This document shows, piece after piece, positions 9,644 to 19,119 of a stretch of DNA of 64,000 bases; positions within the stretch are counted from its first letter, which is position 1; every line of letters begins with the position of its first letter. Source of the stretch: Acidobacteriota bacterium (GTDB taxonomy: Bacteria; Acidobacteriota; Terriglobia; Bryobacterales; Bryobacteraceae); contig JANXXI010000087.1 in NCBI GenBank assembly GCA_025350695.1, positions 41,776-105,775 on the forward strand. The letters run 5' to 3'. The notes under the pieces were generated by a model. It did not search any database. It was not told where the DNA came from and saw only the letters and a list, made by a program, of their open reading frames with translations. A program made the position numbers and the translations under genes.

Positions 9644-10372
9644 TTGAGTTCACTCTCCATTGTCATTCCCGCATATAACGAGGAGAAGCGCCTCCCCAGC
9701 ACCATCGAAAAACTGGAGCGGTTCCTTGCGAGTGGTCACGGTTGGGATTCGATCGAAATTCTCGTCGTCGATGATGGATCAACAGACGCAACAGCGTCGA
9801 TGGTGGAACGGGTGGCCGCGACGAACCCCGTCTTTCGGCTGGTCAAAAACCCAGGGAATCGTGGGAAGGGTTATGCCGTTAAGAACGGAGCCTTGAACTC
9901 CAAGGGCGATTGGCTACTGGTGACGGATGCCGACCTGTCGGCACCAATCGAAGAACAAGCAAGACTCATAAGTGCGGCCCGTAAACACTCGGCGGATATC
10001 GCGATTGGTTCGAGAGCCGTCGACCGCTCCTTGGTACATGTTCGTCAGCCGTTATTCAGGGAATATTCTGGCCGGTTTTTTAATCTGGTGATGCGAGCGG
10101 TCACAGGGTTGCCCTTCATGGATACCCAATGTGGTTTCAAGCTATTCCAACGCAAAACCGTTGAGCCGATTTTTTCACGCCAAGTGATCGAAGGGTTTGG
10201 CTTCGATGTCGAGGACCTGTTCATCGCAAAAAACCTCGGCTACAAGGCCATCGAAGTGCCAGTCCGTTGGGATAACGTTGAAGGTACGAAGGTTAGCCTA
10301 TCGAGTGGGATGAATGGGTTTCTGGACTTGCTACGGGTTCGCTGGTACCAACTGACGAACCGTTATCGCTAG
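9644..10372 (+). CDS. GT2 glycosyltransferase, dolichyl-phosphate glucosyltransferase-like
   Basis: A 242-residue GT-A fold glycosyltransferase of the polyprenyl-phosphate sugar transferase type (Alg5/DPM1-like). It opens [20 protein letters not shown], followed by VVDDGSTD and the DAD metal motif in [25 protein letters not shown] and [18 protein letters not shown] are characteristic of the dolichyl-phosphate glucosyltransferase subgroup. There is no C-terminal membrane segment. The start is a TTG, the only in-frame start that keeps the first beta strand. The last 80 bases overlap the 3' end of csrA on the other strand. Confidence 0.88.
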   Translation: MSSLSIVIPAYNEEKRLPSTIEKLERFLASGHGWDSIEILVVDDGSTDATASMVERVAATNPVFRLVKNPGNRGKGYAVKNGALNSKGDWLLVTDADLSAPIEEQARLISAARKHSADIAIGSRAVDRSLVHVRQPLFREYSGRFFNLVMRAVTGLPFMDTQCGFKLFQRKTVEPIFSRQVIEGFGFDVEDLFIAKNLGYKAIEVPVRWDNVEGTKVSLSSGMNGFLDLLRVRWYQLTNRYR

Positions 10373-10613
10373 TTACCTTCTCGCCAACTCTAAGTTTTCC
10401 CACAAAAGATTCAATCGTGGCTGGCGTGATCGCGCCATTAGCGGCGGCGACATTGGCTTCCCTGGTTAGCCGGATTTCTTTGCGGAAGACCGAGACTTCC
10501 TTGGGTGCCCGAATCCCGACTTTCACCTGGGTAGGACTGATGTCGAGGATTTCGATCTCCACATTGTCGCCTATTAGGATCGCTTCCCCGCGGCGTCTTC
10601 TGACGATTAGCAT
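10293..10613 (-). CDS. csrA: Carbon storage regulator CsrA with C-terminal extension
   Basis: An RNA-binding post-transcriptional regulator. The start is the ATG at 10613 ([20 protein letters not shown]); the longer open frame upstream lies inside fliW and is not coding in this frame. The CsrA core fills residues 1-60, including [18 protein letters not shown] with the RNA-binding segment. About 45 further residues, low in complexity near the end (Ser/His-rich), extend beyond the normal 60-75-residue length. The stop lies inside the convergent glycosyltransferase gene, an 80-base antisense overlap. The start overlaps the fliW stop by 7 bases, coupling it to its own protein antagonist. Confidence 0.93.
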   Translation of the reverse strand: MLIVRRRRGEAILIGDNVEIEILDISPTQVKVGIRAPKEVSVFRKEIRLTREANVAAANGAITPATIESFVGKLRVGEKVTSDNGSSVGTSEPVASPETHSSHSIG

Positions 10614-11068
10614 GGAGTCGGCTCCTGAAGCAGATCGATCGCTTGTGTAGCCGAATACTTGGAATCGTCCCGAATGGCTTGGATCGCTATGCGGTTCTTC
10701 CGGTTCACGACGAGCGGTCCTAGAAGGTTGGCCGTGGCTTCGCCTAGTTCTGGCAGGCAGACAATCGCCAAACAAGCAAGGTCTTCCGTTGCCGGCGGTG
10801 CGTGCTCACCCGAAGGTGCAATCACTTGCAGATCCTCATTCATGATCCGCAATTCATAGCCCTTGTCAACGAAGCTGACCGGTAGGGTTAGAAAGCAAAG
10901 CTCAGGCGAACTGAGACTCTGCAGGAACACGACTGGCGCATAGCCTTCCCTATGGACGGGAATGAATGAGGTTTCTTTTTCGAAACCAGCCAATCCCTTG
11001 GGGAAAGTGAGGACGTCGGTTAGGTCATATTCAATTGACCCGAGTTTGCGGCTATTCCAATTCGGCAT
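10607..11068 (-). CDS. fliW: Flagellar assembly factor FliW (CsrA antagonist)
   Basis: A 153-residue protein with the FliW pattern: [17 protein letters not shown] near residue 25, [16 protein letters not shown] near residue 50 and [11 protein letters not shown] near residue 100. FliW binds CsrA and flagellin in a partner switch that links CsrA activity to flagellin secretion. It overlaps csrA by 7 bases, the usual fliW-csrA operon. No flagellin or other flagellar gene is in this window, so the motility link is inferred from the family alone. Confidence 0.93.
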   Translation of the reverse strand: MPNWNSRKLGSIEYDLTDVLTFPKGLAGFEKETSFIPVHREGYAPVVFLQSLSSPELCFLTLPVSFVDKGYELRIMNEDLQVIAPSGEHAPPATEDLACLAIVCLPELGEATANLLGPLVVNRKNRIAIQAIRDDSKYSATQAIDLLQEPTPC

Positions 11069-11464
11069 GGGTTAAGGCCCGCCTTTTGCGGACCTAAGTA
11101 TTTATCGGCGCGTTTGCAGAATACCTACAGGGTAAGGTCGATAATTTCGGCAACAGATTGCTATCTGAAGAGTGACGCGCCTATAGCAGACACAAAAAAA
11201 GGAAGCAAGGCGCAGAGGCACTTAACGGCAGGGTAAATGAGGTCAAGAATGAATTCAAAAAGTTGGCGGATCCTCACACCTTGAACTACCGCGAAGGCTC
11301 ATATTTGGTTCACGGAAACAGGATTAGAATTTCGAGTAACACGTCCACGAGAAATTTAAGAACCTGGTAGTTCGCGCTCGGAACATTATGACCCTTATCT
11401 TTGTCCGAGAATTCCATACCGCGACATACGATGAAAGTTCGTCCGAAGTTCCAAACAAAAAGAG
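11069..11464. other. Gene-free stretch upstream of fliW
   Basis: About 400 bases without a convincing gene. A plus-strand frame without a start codon is open from 11176 to 11370 and would encode a basic peptide with no recognisable motif; it may be a decayed gene remnant or chance. The part next to 11068 should hold the fliW-csrA promoter, but I could not pick a clear -35/-10 pair. Confidence 0.4.
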
Positions 11465-13177
11465 CTACTCAACATACCCGAACGCCGCAATCGGGATCCC
11501 CAGAATCCGCTGATCTCCATCCGCCGTCTTAAGAGGAGGATCCACGTCAAACTCCACCTTCACCATGCCGGCTGGCTTGAGCGCAACAGGCCACTCCGTC
11601 CGCTCCCACCCCTTCATGGTGAAGGTACGCTCTCCAATCTGCTCCCCATCCACCTTGACGCGCAAGGTCACTTTCTTCACTTGCCGAATGTAGTCTGGCC
11701 CCACGTTCACCGTCACCTCAAATGCTTTGGCGCCCTCTGGCCGCAGCAGTCGAGCTTCGGCATGAGGAGCGGTCCACGAAAATGCTCCCGTCACCCCAAG
11801 GAAGCCCTGCTCCAATTGCCAAACCGGCGTTACTGATCCCATGGTGATCATCGAAGTCTCGGGCTCGTCCTTCATGTGCGACATGAAGTTGAAGCGCTGC
11901 TTAACCGCGTCCCAACTGAGCAACAGGATGCTTTCGCCAACGCCCATGTGTTCGGGTATTCCTAGATTCAAATGCGTCACCTTCAAATCAGGGTTCTTGT
12001 AAATGAAACGCAGGGCTCCGTCCGTACCCCAAAACGCCATGGTTTCCGGTGCGTTCTCCACGAACACCTGCGTGATGCCGGGCTTTATCAGCGAAATCTG
12101 ACGAATACCCCGTACATATGCCCGGTGATTCGCGCCTTCCGCTAAGGTTCCATTGCGGTACTCCCGCAGGAATTTGTACTGCAACGGCTGCCAAGCCAGA
12201 CACAGTAAAGCCAAAGTGACCACGGCCGTCCGCTCCGACCGATCCGCAAATGCGCCAATCGCCAAAGCCACTCCCGCCAGCGGCAAATAAAGGTAAGCTC
12301 CATACAATCGCCCGGGAACAAACAGCATCGGACCAAATAGCAGCAAAGCCATCAACAGCCCAAAATAGACGCGCCTATCGCGAGCCCACAACAGTACCGG
12401 AAGACAAAGCAGCAGCGGGGCGCAAAAAATTAACGGCGTGTAGAAGGCCAATGTCTTATTGACCGCCTCACTAGTAAAGATCAGACTATAGGCATTGGCT
12501 TCCGGGTTCCTAAATAGCAAAGCTTGCACCCCGAAGTTCAGAGAGATGAGGTAGAAGGGAATCAGCCGCTTCCAACGCTTTCCTCCAAACCAAAGTTCAA
12601 TCAGCGTAAACACCAGCGGCAACAGAATCGCCAGTTCCTTAGATTTATATGCACACCAAAACGTGACCAGGCCCAACCAAAACCATTCTTTGCGCCATAA
12701 CAAGATTGTCAGTAGGCAGAACGTCGCGCAAAACAGGTCGAACACATACATTGGCCGATAGTAAATATCAAACACCGCTGAATGAAATGCAAAAAAAATG
12801 ACAGCTGCCAGGCGCGCCATGGTTCTCATCCCAAACGTCGCGGTGATGAGCCAAAGAAGCACAACGTTCAACAAATGGAAAGATTGGATTACCACCACAT
12901 AAGGAGTGAAATTCAACCCAGCCGACCTGCTGAGCACGCGGAAGTAATAGTGGCCCAGCGGGCGGAAGTTCCACGGAAAGAACTTCGGAAAAGTGAATCC
13001 TTCCAGGAAGGTTCGCGTTTCGGCCACGCTGGTCCAGGCGATATTGTCCAGGTCGTCAGGATGGAAGTATCCCTTGTATGCGCCCTTTGCGGCCAACAGG
13101 AATAAGACACACACCAACCCAACCAGAAGCCAGGGGCGCTGTTTCACAAAACCTATTCTGCCCGTTAAGAAATTCAT
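11465..13177 (-). CDS. Polytopic membrane protein, GT39/PMT-like
   Basis: A 570-residue integral membrane protein. The ATG at 13177 (MNFLTGRIGF) overlaps the stop of the upstream dehydratase as ATGA, making it preferable to a start 33 bases further upstream. About ten hydrophobic helices occupy residues 15-370, and the C-terminal 200 residues form a soluble domain. The first loop contains HPDDLDNIAW, an Asp-rich loop like that in GT-C glycosyltransferases (PMT/ArnT), and later HYYFRVLSRS. This suggests a polyprenyl-phosphate-sugar transferase or related protein, but no family is certain. It is coupled to the sugar-acid dehydratase upstream. Confidence 0.65.
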   Translation of the reverse strand: MNFLTGRIGFVKQRPWLLVGLVCVLFLLAAKGAYKGYFHPDDLDNIAWTSVAETRTFLEGFTFPKFFPWNFRPLGHYYFRVLSRSAGLNFTPYVVVIQSFHLLNVVLLWLITATFGMRTMARLAAVIFFAFHSAVFDIYYRPMYVFDLFCATFCLLTILLWRKEWFWLGLVTFWCAYKSKELAILLPLVFTLIELWFGGKRWKRLIPFYLISLNFGVQALLFRNPEANAYSLIFTSEAVNKTLAFYTPLIFCAPLLLCLPVLLWARDRRVYFGLLMALLLFGPMLFVPGRLYGAYLYLPLAGVALAIGAFADRSERTAVVTLALLCLAWQPLQYKFLREYRNGTLAEGANHRAYVRGIRQISLIKPGITQVFVENAPETMAFWGTDGALRFIYKNPDLKVTHLNLGIPEHMGVGESILLLSWDAVKQRFNFMSHMKDEPETSMITMGSVTPVWQLEQGFLGVTGAFSWTAPHAEARLLRPEGAKAFEVTVNVGPDYIRQVKKVTLRVKVDGEQIGERTFTMKGWERTEWPVALKPAGMVKVEFDVDPPLKTADGDQRILGIPIAAFGYVE

Positions 13178-14877
13178 TCTTCCAAGCGATGCAAGAAGTC
13201 GAAATCGCACCCTTCGTCGGCTTGGGTAACGTGATCCAGGAAAAGTTTTCCATAGCCGCGCTTGTAATGCGGTGGAGCAGGTTTGAAGGCGGCCAGTCGC
13301 GACGTCATCTCTTCTTCGGAGATCAACAAATTCAACTTCCGGGCTTCGACATCCAACTCAATCTCATCGCCGGTCCGCACCACCGCCAGTGGCCCGCCAA
13401 TGGCCGATTCCGGCGTCACGTGCAGCACCACCGTCCCGAAACTGGTCCCACTCATCCGCGCATCGGAAATACGAACGCAGTCGCTTACACCCTGGGCCAG
13501 CAGAACTTTCGGCATCGGAATGTGACCCCATTCGGGGAAGCCAGGCGCGCCAATCGGGCCGCCGTTTTTCATCACCAGCACCGTATCTTTATCGATGGGT
13601 AGGTCCATGCTGTCCACCGAATCGTGCATTTCTTGATAGTTCTCGAATACGTAAGCCTTGCCGCGATGCTTGCACAAGTGGGGCGATGCCGCGATTGGTT
13701 TGATCACCGCTCCACGCGGGCAAAGGTTTCCGCCCAGCACCACAGTCCCGCCGGTGGGGTGCAGCGGTGCATCCAGCGCCCGAATCACGTCACGATTAAA
13801 GCATTCCGCCGAAGCCACGTTTTCACCAATCGTCGAACCAGCCACCGTAATAGAATCCCGATGCAGCAGCGGCAGCAATTCCTTCATCACCACCGGTACG
13901 CCGCCTGCGTGGAAAAACTCTTCCATCAAGTGCTCGCCACTGGGCCGCACGTTCACCAGAAAGGGAGTCTTGCGGGAGATGGCGTCGAAATCTTCCAGCG
14001 TCAACTTCACGCCGGCCCGACCCGCTATAGCCAGCAAATGCACCACCGCGTTCGTCGACCCGCCAATCGCCATATCCACCATCACGGCGTTTTCAAAAGC
14101 TTCCCGCGTCAGAATCTTCGACGGCTTCAAATCTTCGCGCACCATCGAAACGATCCGTTTCCCGGAAAGCTCAGCCATCGCGTAGCGCCGCGAATCGACC
14201 GCCGGAATTGCAGCGCAACCGGGTAGCGTCATCCCCAATGCCTCAGTGATGCTCGCCATGGTGGAAGCCGTGCCCATGACCGTGCAATGCCCGGCGGAGC
14301 GCACCATGCACCCTTCAATCTCAATCATCTCTTCTTCGCTAACTTGGCCCGTGCGGTAGAGATCGAAAATCTTGCGGCCGTCGGTGCCCGTGCCGAAGGG
14401 TTTGTTTTTGTAATTGCCGGAAAGCGACGGGCCGCCCGTTACAAAAATGGCCGGAATGTCTGCCGACGCCGCTCCCATCAACTGAGCTGGTGTGGTCTTG
14501 TCGCACCCACATAGCAGCACAACGCCGTCCAAAGGATTGGCGCGAATCGACTCCTCCACGTCCATTGCCATCAAATTTCGGAACAGCATGGTGGTGGGCT
14601 TCATAAACTGTTCGCCCAGGGAAATGGTGGGGAACTCAAGCGGGAATCCGCCCGCCTCCCAAACACCGCGCTTCACCGCATCGGCCACTTGGCGCAGATG
14701 GGCGTTGCAGTTGTTTAGTTCGCTCCAGGAATTGCAGATGCCGATGACCGGCTTCCCCTTGAAGATGTCGCGATTGAACCCCAGAGAGCGCAGGTTCGCT
14801 CGACGGGAAAAGTTGTAGTATTCGCGCCCATTGAACCAAACGTGGGATCTAAGTTTAGACGGATCGTCGCTAGCCAT
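13174..14877 (-). CDS. IlvD/Edd-family dehydratase, probably acting on a sugar acid
   Basis: A 567-residue cytoplasmic Fe-S dehydratase. Likely cluster ligands are Cys in GICNSWSELNNC, GCDKTTPAQLMG and AGHCTVMGTASTM. The sequence reads GNYKNKPFGTGTDGRKIFD and has YRTGQVSEEE, which look closer to L-arabinonate/D-xylonate dehydratases than to valine-isoleucine IlvD. The C-terminal ARMSGTSFGTVVLHVTPE is the conserved catalytic loop. Expected reaction: dehydration of an aldonic acid to a 2-keto-3-deoxy acid. An inositol oxygenase, which feeds sugar acids, is encoded 480 bases away on the other strand. True IlvD activity cannot be ruled out. Confidence 0.85.
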   Translation of the reverse strand: MASDDPSKLRSHVWFNGREYYNFSRRANLRSLGFNRDIFKGKPVIGICNSWSELNNCNAHLRQVADAVKRGVWEAGGFPLEFPTISLGEQFMKPTTMLFRNLMAMDVEESIRANPLDGVVLLCGCDKTTPAQLMGAASADIPAIFVTGGPSLSGNYKNKPFGTGTDGRKIFDLYRTGQVSEEEMIEIEGCMVRSAGHCTVMGTASTMASITEALGMTLPGCAAIPAVDSRRYAMAELSGKRIVSMVREDLKPSKILTREAFENAVMVDMAIGGSTNAVVHLLAIAGRAGVKLTLEDFDAISRKTPFLVNVRPSGEHLMEEFFHAGGVPVVMKELLPLLHRDSITVAGSTIGENVASAECFNRDVIRALDAPLHPTGGTVVLGGNLCPRGAVIKPIAASPHLCKHRGKAYVFENYQEMHDSVDSMDLPIDKDTVLVMKNGGPIGAPGFPEWGHIPMPKVLLAQGVSDCVRISDARMSGTSFGTVVLHVTPESAIGGPLAVVRTGDEIELDVEARKLNLLISEEEMTSRLAAFKPAPPHYKRGYGKLFLDHVTQADEGCDFDFLHRLEE

Positions 14878-14916
14878 GAACTATCTATTATGGCTCAGCA
14901 CGAAACCCTGGATAGC

Positions 14917-15321
14917 CTACAGCGCCAAATCGTAAAGTGTCGCGGCCATCATATCTCCCCGCAGGCAGCTCTCAATAGTGGGCCACGCCTTTTGATGATC
15001 GGCGCTTGCTACCCAATCCAGCCGCTGCTGCTCTGTTTGAAAACTGATCACCAGCCGATAGTTCGAATTGACTGGGCCAGGAGCCTTCTTGACGGAATTG
15101 AACTTCAGCAACTTCACGTCCATATATCCTTTTTGCTTCATCATGGCAGGCTTAAACGTCTTGGTGAAGTTGCTCCGCAACAAAGAATCTTTGGCTGGAT
15201 CTACATTCAAATCCACATGCAACTGGATGCCTTTCAGCTCCGTATGCGATGTGCCCGATGCCGGAATCGCCGCGGATACCGCCGCGGCTGCGATTGCTTT
15301 TAAGTTGTTTCTGCGGTTCAT
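14917..15321 (-). CDS. Small exported protein with an antibiotic-monooxygenase-like fold
   Basis: A 134-residue protein. The N-terminus MNRRNNLKAIAAAAVSAAIP resembles a Tat signal (RRxxLK followed by an Ala-rich stretch), so export as a folded protein is likely. The mature part (about 28-134) has the beta-alpha-beta pattern of dimeric alpha/beta-barrel proteins: GIQLHVDLNVDP, FKPAMMKQKGYMDVKLLKFN, then YRLVISFQTEQQRLDWVAS and a final WPTIES. No catalytic residues can be assigned. It is divergent from the inositol oxygenase gene with 39 bases between them. Confidence 0.65.
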   Translation of the reverse strand: MNRRNNLKAIAAAAVSAAIPASGTSHTELKGIQLHVDLNVDPAKDSLLRSNFTKTFKPAMMKQKGYMDVKLLKFNSVKKAPGPVNSNYRLVISFQTEQQRLDWVASADHQKAWPTIESCLRGDMMAATLYDLAL

Positions 15322-15360
15322 GAAAAATTTGCTATCCTTTAATTTAGTGAGTGCATAAAT

Positions 15361-16212
15361 ATGACTTCAAGCACAATGGGACCTTTGAATAATCTCGAAC
15401 AGTGGGATGATTTTGTCAAGGCCCGTTATCGAACCGATCGAAAGAAAGAAGAATTTCGTGTCTTCGACGAATCGTCTCCCCAAGTGGTGAAAGAATTCTA
15501 CAAACAGAACCACGCCCTCCAGACCTACGAATTTGCTCACGCTAAAAAGCAGGAATATGGCAAGCTGGCAAAAACGAAAATGGGCATTTGGGAGGCTATG
15601 GATCGCTTGAACGCCTTGGTTGACGATTCCGACCCCGATACTGACCTCTCCCAGATGGAGCACAACCTGCAAACCGCGGAGACTATCCGCAAGGATGGCA
15701 ACCCCCGCTGGATGATTCTAACTGGGTTTATTCACGATATGGGCAAAGTACTCTGCCTGTTTGACGAACCGCAATGGGCCGTGGTCGGTGATACTTTCCC
15801 AACCGGATGCGCCTGGTCCGGCACTATTGTTTTCCCTCAATACTTCGAGGCTAATCCCGATAAGAAACGCCCCGAACTCCAAACCGCTTGCGGGGTTTAC
15901 TCCGAACATTGTGGACTGGATAACGTGGAGATGTCCTGGGGTCACGACGAGTATCTGTATCACGTAACGCGCCCCTACTTGCCCGAGGAAGCGCAGTACA
16001 TGATCCGCTACCATTCCTTTTATCCCGCGCACCGCGAAGGCGCCTATCGTCACTTGATGAGTGCCAAGGACGAAAAGTTGTTCGATGGTGTCCGCGCGTT
16101 CAATCCCTACGACCTCTATTCAAAGAGCGACGTTAAACCGTCGCTTAAGGATTTGAAGCCCTTTTACGAGGACCTAGTAGCGGAATTCTTCCCGGCTCAA
16201 ATCAACTGGTAA
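15361..16212 (+). CDS. Inositol oxygenase (MIOX)
   Basis: A 283-residue cytoplasmic di-iron oxygenase that cleaves myo-inositol with O2 to D-glucuronate. It matches eukaryotic MIOX in length and motifs: the N-terminal [20 protein letters not shown] and the HD-type iron site in [20 protein letters not shown] is the substrate loop, and [23 protein letters not shown] supplies further His/Asp ligands, as does [10 protein letters not shown]. All expected ligands are present. Bacterial copies are less common than plant and animal ones but do occur in acidobacteria. The neighbouring sugar-acid dehydratase could serve downstream glucuronate use, though no uronate isomerase is in this window. Confidence 0.95.
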   Translation: MTSSTMGPLNNLEQWDDFVKARYRTDRKKEEFRVFDESSPQVVKEFYKQNHALQTYEFAHAKKQEYGKLAKTKMGIWEAMDRLNALVDDSDPDTDLSQMEHNLQTAETIRKDGNPRWMILTGFIHDMGKVLCLFDEPQWAVVGDTFPTGCAWSGTIVFPQYFEANPDKKRPELQTACGVYSEHCGLDNVEMSWGHDEYLYHVTRPYLPEEAQYMIRYHSFYPAHREGAYRHLMSAKDEKLFDGVRAFNPYDLYSKSDVKPSLKDLKPFYEDLVAEFFPAQINW

Positions 16213-16322
16213 GGCCGGCGCGACGTCGGCGGGCGGCCCAAGTCCGCCCTGCCCATGCTCTGGAAACACTCAGAATTCCAACAATCCTCCCGGTTCTGAC
16301 GAAATGTCGTATCCTCAACAGA

Positions 16323-18941
16323 ATGCGATCTTTCTTTCTTGCTCTACTTGCCCTGCCAATCGCTTTGGCCCAACCTAAGTTAGAATTCTGGCCAGGCACA
16401 CAGTACGACCCAGCCATCCCCACCTTCCAAAAAGTTCTCGGCTACGGACCTGGGGAGCGGATTTCCTCCCACGCCAATTTGATGCGATACATGGAAGCGC
16501 TGGCCCAAGCTGCTCCGGCTAGGATGAAAATATTTGAGTACGCCCGCAGCTGGGAAGATCGCAAGCTGGTTTACGCAGCCATCGGCAGCGAAGCCAATCT
16601 TCGCCGCTTGGATTCGATCAAAGCCGCCATGCAAAAGGCCGGCGACCCACGTAAGAATCTTGCTGGCCTTCCCGCCGTGATCTGGTTAGGGTACGGCGTT
16701 CATGGCAACGAAATTTCTTCGCCCGACGCGGCCCTGCTTACCGCTTACCATCTCCTTGCAGCGCGCCGTGACAAAATCGTCGACCAGGTTCTGGCGAATG
16801 TGCTTGTCCTCATCGATCCAATCCAAAACCCCGATGGTCGCGATCGCTTCGTCCACAATTTTGAGCAATCCGAAGGGCTTGAGCCAGACGCCAGCCCCGC
16901 CGCCGCGGAACACAACGAGCCGTGGCCCATGGGCCGTACCAACCACTACCACTTCGACATGAACCGGGACTGGTTCGCAGTTACTCAGCCCGAAACGCGC
17001 GGCCGTATTCGAGTGTTGCGCGAATGGCAGCCTGTCGTGTTTGTTGACCTCCACGAAATGGGCGCCGAATCGACTTATTACTTTGCGCCTGAGGCTATTC
17101 CGTTCAACCCGCACTTGGTTCCCGAACAGAAGACGAGCTTGGATCTGTTCGGCAAAAATAATGCGAAATGGTTCGATCACTACGGCTTTAGCTACTTCAC
17201 CCGCGAAGTCTACGACGCCTTCTATCCCGGTTACGGCGCCAGTTGGCCATCGTATTACGGTAGTTTGGCGATGACCTACGAAAACGCGTCTTCCCGTGGA
17301 CTGCTAATGCGCCGCGCCGATGACACAACGTTCCATTTCCGCGACACGGTACAGCGGCACTTTGTAGCATCAATCTCCACTGCCGAGGCTGCGGCGATGC
17401 ATCGCGAAAAATTGTTAGATAATTTTGTGAAGTATCGAGAGACGGCCATAGCGGAAGGGGCTAGTGAGTCCATTCGCGAATATATCCTTCCGAGGCGCGG
17501 AGACTTGAGTGCCGTGGACAAACTGGCCCAGCTTCTTTCCGATCAAGGCGTGCGCATCAAACAAGCAACGTCCGCGTTCGGCTCCTATCCCGCTGGGTCG
17601 TACGTCATTCCATTGGCCCAGCCGGCAAAGCGATTGATTCGCACGCTGCTCGACTCCGATGTTCCCATGGAAGCGAAATTTCTTGAAGAGCAGGAGCGGC
17701 GGCGTAAGAAAAGATTGCCGGACGAAATTTACGATGTCACTGGCTGGAGCCTGCCCTTGCTATACAACGTGGAGTGCATCGCAGCGCCATCTGAGTCGCA
17801 GGGGCAGTTCGAGGACTTCAAGGTTGCTCCAAAGCCGGCGGCTTTCGCCAAGGCCCCCGTAGCCTACCTTGTGCCTTGGGGAAGCCGCGCCTCGGCGCAG
17901 CTGTTGACTGCAGCCTTGCGCGCGGGCTTGCGTGTGCACGCCACTGATAAAGCGTTCGAGCAGAATGGCCGGACTTTCCCGGCCGGTACTTTGATCATTA
18001 AAGTGAAGGAAAATAGCGATACCCTGCACGACACGATGGTTAAGATACAGGGTGCGGCGGAAGTGGTCTCAACAGCTACGGGCTGGGTTGAAAATGGCGT
18101 CAACTTCGGTAGCCGCTACGTGCGGGTAATCAAGCGGCCGATGGTGGCGATTGCCTGGGACCGTCCAGTCTCGGCCAGCTCCGCCGGGCACGCCCGTTTC
18201 GTATTGGAACGCCAGTTCGGTTACCCCGTTAGTGTGATCCGCACCTCGCAGTTTGCTACAACCGATCTCAGTAAATTTCATGTGATCGTGCTTCCCGATG
18301 GTAACTATACCGAAGCGTTCAACGCACCGGTTCAGAAGCGATTGAAGGATTGGGTACAGTCCGGCGGCACGCTGATCGGCATTCAAGGCGCAATGGCATT
18401 TCTAGCCGATCCCAAAGTTGCTCTGCTGGCAGTGTCGCAGGAGAACTTGGCCAAAGAACCCAAAGATCCAAAAGAGAAGGAGGAAGCGGCGAAGAAACCG
18501 GATACCGAACCTCGCGTTCCGGGCAAGATTTTTCCGGACGAAGCATCTTACCTGAAAGCTATTCAGGCCGATTCTGAACTGCCCGACGCGGTGCAAGGGG
18601 TCATCGCCCGCGCCCGTACGGACCCCGACCATTGGCTAACCGTGGGGTTGCCCGAAACAGTGAACCCCTTGGTCGAAGGGCGCGCTGTTTATTCTCCCAT
18701 CAAGCTCGACAAGGGTGTGAATGCAGCGGTGTTTTTGGCGGCGGACAAGCTCTTGGCAAGTGGATATATGTGGGCCGAAAATAAGCGCCAACTGGCTTTC
18801 AAACCTCTTGTAGTTATCCAGAATGAAGGGCGTGGTAGCGTAATCGGTTTTACGTCCGATCCCAACTACCGGGCCTTTGTGGATGGGCTCAATGTGCTTT
18901 TCTTGAACGCTGTGTTTCGAGGCCCGGCGCACGCCAGGTGA
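16323..18941 (+). CDS. Secreted M14-family zinc carboxypeptidase
   Basis: An 872-residue exported peptidase. The signal peptide is MRSFFLALLALPIALAQ. The M14 catalytic domain spans about residues 40-370, with the zinc motif HGNE in GYGVHGNEISSPD, the substrate Arg-type region around IDPIQNPDGRDR, and the third zinc ligand in FVDLHEMGAESTYYFAP. The second half (about 500-870) contains VIVLPDGNYTEAF and GGTLIGIQGAMAFL, which look like a class I glutamine-amidotransferase-like (DJ-1/GATase) fold, a common C-terminal partner in large acidobacterial M14 proteins. A Lys/Glu/Pro-rich linker sits near residue 720. It stands alone as a transcription unit. Confidence 0.9.
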   Translation: MRSFFLALLALPIALAQPKLEFWPGTQYDPAIPTFQKVLGYGPGERISSHANLMRYMEALAQAAPARMKIFEYARSWEDRKLVYAAIGSEANLRRLDSIKAAMQKAGDPRKNLAGLPAVIWLGYGVHGNEISSPDAALLTAYHLLAARRDKIVDQVLANVLVLIDPIQNPDGRDRFVHNFEQSEGLEPDASPAAAEHNEPWPMGRTNHYHFDMNRDWFAVTQPETRGRIRVLREWQPVVFVDLHEMGAESTYYFAPEAIPFNPHLVPEQKTSLDLFGKNNAKWFDHYGFSYFTREVYDAFYPGYGASWPSYYGSLAMTYENASSRGLLMRRADDTTFHFRDTVQRHFVASISTAEAAAMHREKLLDNFVKYRETAIAEGASESIREYILPRRGDLSAVDKLAQLLSDQGVRIKQATSAFGSYPAGSYVIPLAQPAKRLIRTLLDSDVPMEAKFLEEQERRRKKRLPDEIYDVTGWSLPLLYNVECIAAPSESQGQFEDFKVAPKPAAFAKAPVAYLVPWGSRASAQLLTAALRAGLRVHATDKAFEQNGRTFPAGTLIIKVKENSDTLHDTMVKIQGAAEVVSTATGWVENGVNFGSRYVRVIKRPMVAIAWDRPVSASSAGHARFVLERQFGYPVSVIRTSQFATTDLSKFHVIVLPDGNYTEAFNAPVQKRLKDWVQSGGTLIGIQGAMAFLADPKVALLAVSQENLAKEPKDPKEKEEAAKKPDTEPRVPGKIFPDEASYLKAIQADSELPDAVQGVIARARTDPDHWLTVGLPETVNPLVEGRAVYSPIKLDKGVNAAVFLAADKLLASGYMWAENKRQLAFKPLVVIQNEGRGSVIGFTSDPNYRAFVDGLNVLFLNAVFRGPAHAR

Positions 18942-19119
18942 GCTTGCGGTAGACTCAAACCCCAACACTGTTTACTTAGGTTCTTAGCCTAGCTCGCGCG
19001 CTTCGCGCTGCTGTCCAAACTGGCATTTTGACTAGCCCCCGGTGATAGGCATACCCATTTTTGTGGGTAGAGGGCAGCTCAAAAGACGAGCAAGATCAAA
19101 AACCGCCTGGGATTACAAA

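Noticed and set aside
11176..11370. Plus-strand open frame upstream of fliW
   Set aside because: No start codon or ribosome site and no recognisable motif; mentioned only as a possible remnant.
13624..14226. 200-codon plus-strand frame opposite the dehydratase
   Set aside because: His/Arg-rich shadow of the IlvD/Edd gene with no supporting signal.
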